A stretch of 7,413 nucleotides of DNA from NCBI GenBank assembly GCA_029856055.1, contig JAHQWF010000096.1, positions 1 to 7,413 on the forward strand, read 5' to 3'. A model generated the notes under the pieces. That model worked only from the letters and a program-made list of their open reading frames with translations, ran no database searches and was not told the origin of the DNA. Source of the DNA: Candidatus Njordarchaeota archaeon. Its GTDB lineage: Archaea; Asgardarchaeota; Njordarchaeia; Njordarchaeales; Njordarchaeaceae. This document shows, in pieces, positions 5,194-7,413 of this stretch. Position 1 is the stretch's first letter; the number at the start of each line of letters is the position of its first letter. The translations under genes were made by a program, and so were the position numbers.

Positions 5194-6513
5194 TTGATAA
5201 ATTTGGAGTTGCCTCATGAAATTATTGAGGAGTTTGAAAATCTGCCGGAGACTCATAAAATATATTATGATGATGCCTACATCAAGGAATTCGATTCAAA
5301 AGTTATTGGGATTAAAAATCTTGAGGATTATGCATATGTAGTTCTTGAATCCACAGCTTTTTATCCTGAGGGTGGTGGTCAAGAGGGGGATCAAGGAACA
5401 TTGAAGAAATCTGATGTAGTTTTCAATGTTCTAGATACTCAAGCAATAGATGAGAGAGTTGTAGTTCATATTTGTGAAAGGAGAAGCGTTGAATTAAAAA
5501 TAGGCGATATGGTTCATGGAGTAATAAATTGGGATCTCAGATATAATAGAATGCGTCATCATACCGGCTCTCATTTAGTTTTTTCATCGACAAGAGAAAT
5601 ATTGGGAGTAAAGAGATTGATTTATAAAGGCGTTTACGTAGGTGATAGGTGGGGTAGGATCGATATAAATTATGATTCACCGATAAGTGATGAGCAAATA
5701 CTTAGTATCGAGAAGTTAGCAAACGAGATAATTATGGAGAATAGACCCGTTCATATAAAGTTCATGGATAGGTATGAAGCTGAAAGAATATATGGTGACA
5801 AATTAGGAATGACTGAAGTTACTCCTACAGGAAAAGTAAGAGTCGTTGAGATAGAGGATTTTGATTACGCTTTATGCGGTGGAACACATGTTAAATCAAC
5901 TGCTGAGGTGGGTTTGATTAGAATTTTAGAGCACTATAAATTAGCTAAAGGAGTGCATAGAATAAGGTTTGCTGTAGGTATGAGCGCTTATGAAAATTAC
6001 CATAATTTATTATTAAAACTATTCCGTATATCTAGAGCCCTCAATACTTCGTTAGAAGAGGTTGATATGAAGATAAAGAGCCTGATAAGAAAGAATAAAG
6101 ATCTAGAAAAACAAATTAATAGACTAAGGAAGCGATTCGCAAAATATGAAGCAAGAGAATTGATTGAGAAAGCCGATAAGGTAGGTGATTTATTAGTCAT
6201 AGTTAGTGAGTTGAGCGAAACAGATATGAATCACATGCAGCTGCTCTTAAAACATATTGTTTCCAGTCATCAAGAAGCAGTCGTGATCTTTGCAACAAAA
6301 AATGAAAGAGTCTTTATAATTGGTGGAGTAGGTGAAAAAGCTATTGAGGATGGTGTTAGAATCAATGAATTGGTTGAGGATCTAAAAGCAATGCTAGATG
6401 GAAAAGGAGGAGGCTCGCCAAGAAGAATACAGATTGTTGGTGCTAGAAGAGATAGATTAAAGGATGCGCTAGATCTAGCCAAAAATAAGATTCTTAATAT
6501 GATTAAGTCTTGA
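5194..6513 (+). CDS. alaX: AlaX-L, free-standing alanyl-tRNA editing protein
   Basis: A 439-residue cytosolic protein homologous to the editing and C-terminal parts of alanyl-tRNA synthetase, without the aminoacylation domain. It is expected to hydrolyse Ser-tRNA(Ala) and Gly-tRNA(Ala) in trans. AFYPEGGGQEGDQG (55-68) is the glycine-rich motif of the editing-linked beta barrel. HTGSH (123-127; His123, His127) and CGGTH (228-232; Cys228, His232) form the zinc-binding HxxxH/CxxxH editing site, all four ligands present. Residues about 285-327 form a charged coiled coil. The DHHA1/C-Ala domain follows (about 330-436) with its GKGGGSPRRIQIVGA motif at 403-417. Having this last domain marks the long (L) type. 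The start is TTG at 5194, placed by the TATA box; TTG at 5203 or 5209 would cost only 3-5 residues. The 3' end overlaps the opposing membrane-protein gene by 11 bases. Confidence 0.92.
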   Translation: MINLELPHEIIEEFENLPETHKIYYDDAYIKEFDSKVIGIKNLEDYAYVVLESTAFYPEGGGQEGDQGTLKKSDVVFNVLDTQAIDERVVVHICERRSVELKIGDMVHGVINWDLRYNRMRHHTGSHLVFSSTREILGVKRLIYKGVYVGDRWGRIDINYDSPISDEQILSIEKLANEIIMENRPVHIKFMDRYEAERIYGDKLGMTEVTPTGKVRVVEIEDFDYALCGGTHVKSTAEVGLIRILEHYKLAKGVHRIRFAVGMSAYENYHNLLLKLFRISRALNTSLEEVDMKIKSLIRKNKDLEKQINRLRKRFAKYEARELIEKADKVGDLLVIVSELSETDMNHMQLLLKHIVSSHQEAVVIFATKNERVFIIGGVGEKAIEDGVRINELVEDLKAMLDGKGGGSPRRIQIVGARRDRLKDALDLAKNKILNMIKS

Positions 6514-7210
6514 AAGGCAAATCTTTCACATTGAATTTCACCACATATTTTTTTCTAAATAATCCTGGTTTCTTAAGCACTATTATTCCTTTGTAAAAGC
6601 TATTGAATAGCTTGAACTTATACTTATCGAGATCAAAATCATTGTTTTTGAGATAAAATGCTAATGAATAAAGCAGTTTCTGGACAACGTCTCTCAGATA
6701 TGTTCTCTTGATACTATATTTCTCTCTATGATCCTTGAAATACTTATCGATAGTTTCAGCCACTTTCTTACCCATATACCATGACATTATTAGGAAAAAT
6801 GCTCCAATACATGCCAGAGCAAAACCAGAAATGAGCAGAAATAGAGGGTTTATTGGCACACCGGGAAACATGCTGTATATAGCGAATATCGCTCCCATCA
6901 GAGTTAATGGTAAGCTAAAAGACCTTAATGCACCCTGAGCAAACACATATTTTTTTATTTCTGGAAGCCTTTTCAATGTATAAGCCATCTTATACAATGT
7001 TTTATATATTGTCTTCCATTCATTAGCAAATTCTTTCCCAATAGCGCCCTTTCTAATCGGTTGATCAAAGGGATCTGGATCATCGAAGAAATATGCGAGG
7101 TAACCATCAATTAAAGATATCAGGCCAGATAAAAGCTTGATGCTAGGATTTTTGCCTAAGTCATAATAAAGTTTCTTCTTCTCTGACTTACTCACGAACC
7201 TCCACTCCAA
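6503..7210 (-). CDS. Unrecognised protein with two membrane helices
   Basis: No family was recognised for this 235-residue protein. It has an N-terminal soluble part of about 95 residues with an acidic patch (DDPDPFDQP, 43-51), a helical hairpin in the membrane (about 98-116 and 122-146, linked by a short loop with FPGVPINP), and a basic C-terminal part of about 88 residues. The positively charged flanks (TLKRLPEIKK before, GKK after) suggest that both ends face the cytoplasm. The tail GLFRKKYVVKFNVKDLPF and the segment SFYKGIIVLKKPG look like conserved structural strands. No catalytic motif is visible. The first start is TTG at 7210, without a Shine-Dalgarno; GTG at 7195 has GGAGGT only two bases upstream, unusually close. 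It overlaps the AlaX-L gene tail to tail by 11 bases. Coding character is good: balanced composition, a coherent hydrophobic hairpin and no competing frame. Confidence 0.7.
   Translation of the reverse strand: MEWRFVSKSEKKKLYYDLGKNPSIKLLSGLISLIDGYLAYFFDDPDPFDQPIRKGAIGKEFANEWKTIYKTLYKMAYTLKRLPEIKKYVFAQGALRSFSLPLTLMGAIFAIYSMFPGVPINPLFLLISGFALACIGAFFLIMSWYMGKKVAETIDKYFKDHREKYSIKRTYLRDVVQKLLYSLAFYLKNNDFDLDKYKFKLFNSFYKGIIVLKKPGLFRKKYVVKFNVKDLPFKT
6548..6554 (+). terminator. Possible T-tract terminator of the AlaX-L gene inside the opposing gene
   Basis: T7 lies 35 bases after the AlaX-L stop codon and is the first strong T run on the plus strand there. It falls in the coding sequence of the opposing gene (Lys-Lys codons), so the AlaX-L transcript would end antisense to its neighbour. 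Confidence 0.3.
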
Positions 7211-7413
7211 GTTACAGCAAAAATATTTATTTTACAGCGTTTTCTTATTTCACAAGAGTTATCTAGCTTTGATTGATTTAGTGCTAATTTCGTAGGGTAT
7301 AAGTTAGATTATTATATTTTGGTGTTTAAAATTTTATTCTTCTTATTTTTTTCTAAAATTTTTTTCATATAAGTTAAAGATCATAATGTTTTTTAATCTT
7401 ATAAGGAACATAT
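7211..7413. other. A/T-rich right flank without a supported gene
   Basis: About 200 bases rich in T runs. Apart from the TATA region at its left end, no coding sequence can be supported. An ATG at 7386 opens a plus-strand frame of nine codons to the window edge, with an A/T box (TTCTAAAATT, 7351-7360) at about the leaderless distance; this could be the start of a further gene but is too short to judge. Confidence 0.4.
7221..7236 (-). promoter_or_regulatory. Candidate TATA region of the two-helix membrane protein gene
   Basis: On the minus strand GTAAAATAAATATTT runs through this stretch. Depending on where the box is centred, transcription would start near 7208 (leaderless TTG at 7210) or near 7202 (short leader before GTG at 7195). 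The sequence does not decide between them. Confidence 0.35.

Noticed and set aside
5194..6513. Complete or truncated alanyl-tRNA synthetase
   Set aside because: There is no class II aminoacylation domain upstream, the protein has its own promoter, and its domain set is that of AlaX-L.
7386..7413. Start of a further plus-strand gene at the right edge
   Set aside because: Only nine codons are visible and no Shine-Dalgarno is present; it is mentioned in the flank entry only.
1..7413. tRNA genes, CRISPR repeats, insertion sequence ends
   Set aside because: No cloverleaf-like segment, regularly spaced repeat or matching terminal inverted repeats were seen on reading both strands by eye.

Overview
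The window looks like part of a low-GC genome from a thermophilic archaeon, most likely a crenarchaeon (Thermoproteota). The support is: AGA/AGG-dominated arginine codons and heavy ATA use; Shine-Dalgarno motifs of the GGTGAT/AGGTG type; T-rich 3' ends in place of bacterial stem-loop terminators; A/T-rich TATA-like boxes about 26-28 bases upstream of genes that appear leaderless; and archaeal families (AlaX-L editing protein, Icc-like phosphoesterase). The genus cannot be named from this sequence.

Left edge (1-380): no intact gene. On the minus strand there is a clear but damaged N-terminus of a nucleotide-sugar (UDP-ManNAc/UDP-glucose type) dehydrogenase, out of frame with its probable start and lacking the third glycine of its NAD-binding motif. 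An unrecognised open frame lies just upstream of it. The A/T-rich stretch 320-422 carries the promoter and ribosome binding site of the next gene.

423-2054 (+) encodes an APC-superfamily amino acid permease. It ends in a run of T tracts and converges with a minus-strand pair: a proline racemase / hydroxyproline epimerase family enzyme with both catalytic cysteines (2095-3090), and upstream of it a nucleotidyltransferase-like protein (3139-3990). The permease beside the racemase suggests uptake and isomerisation of proline, hydroxyproline or another amino acid for catabolism. The nucleotidyltransferase-like gene has no obvious link to that.

From an A/T-rich divergent spacer (3991-4142) the plus strand continues with an Icc-like calcineurin-type phosphoesterase (4143-5141) and a free-standing AlaX-L protein that clears mischarged tRNA-Ala (5194-6513). 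The latter has its own well-placed TATA box and so is probably transcribed separately. It overlaps by 11 bases, tail to tail, a minus-strand gene for an unrecognised protein with two membrane helices (6503-7210). The last 200 bases are A/T-rich and hold no supported gene.

No mobile element, CRISPR array, tRNA or rRNA was seen, and nothing here amounts to a clear new multi-gene system. The points most worth a second look are the decayed dehydrogenase, the nucleotidyltransferase-like gene next to the racemase, the long insert in the phosphoesterase, the two-helix orphan, and the use of TTG as start codon by three of the six intact genes.
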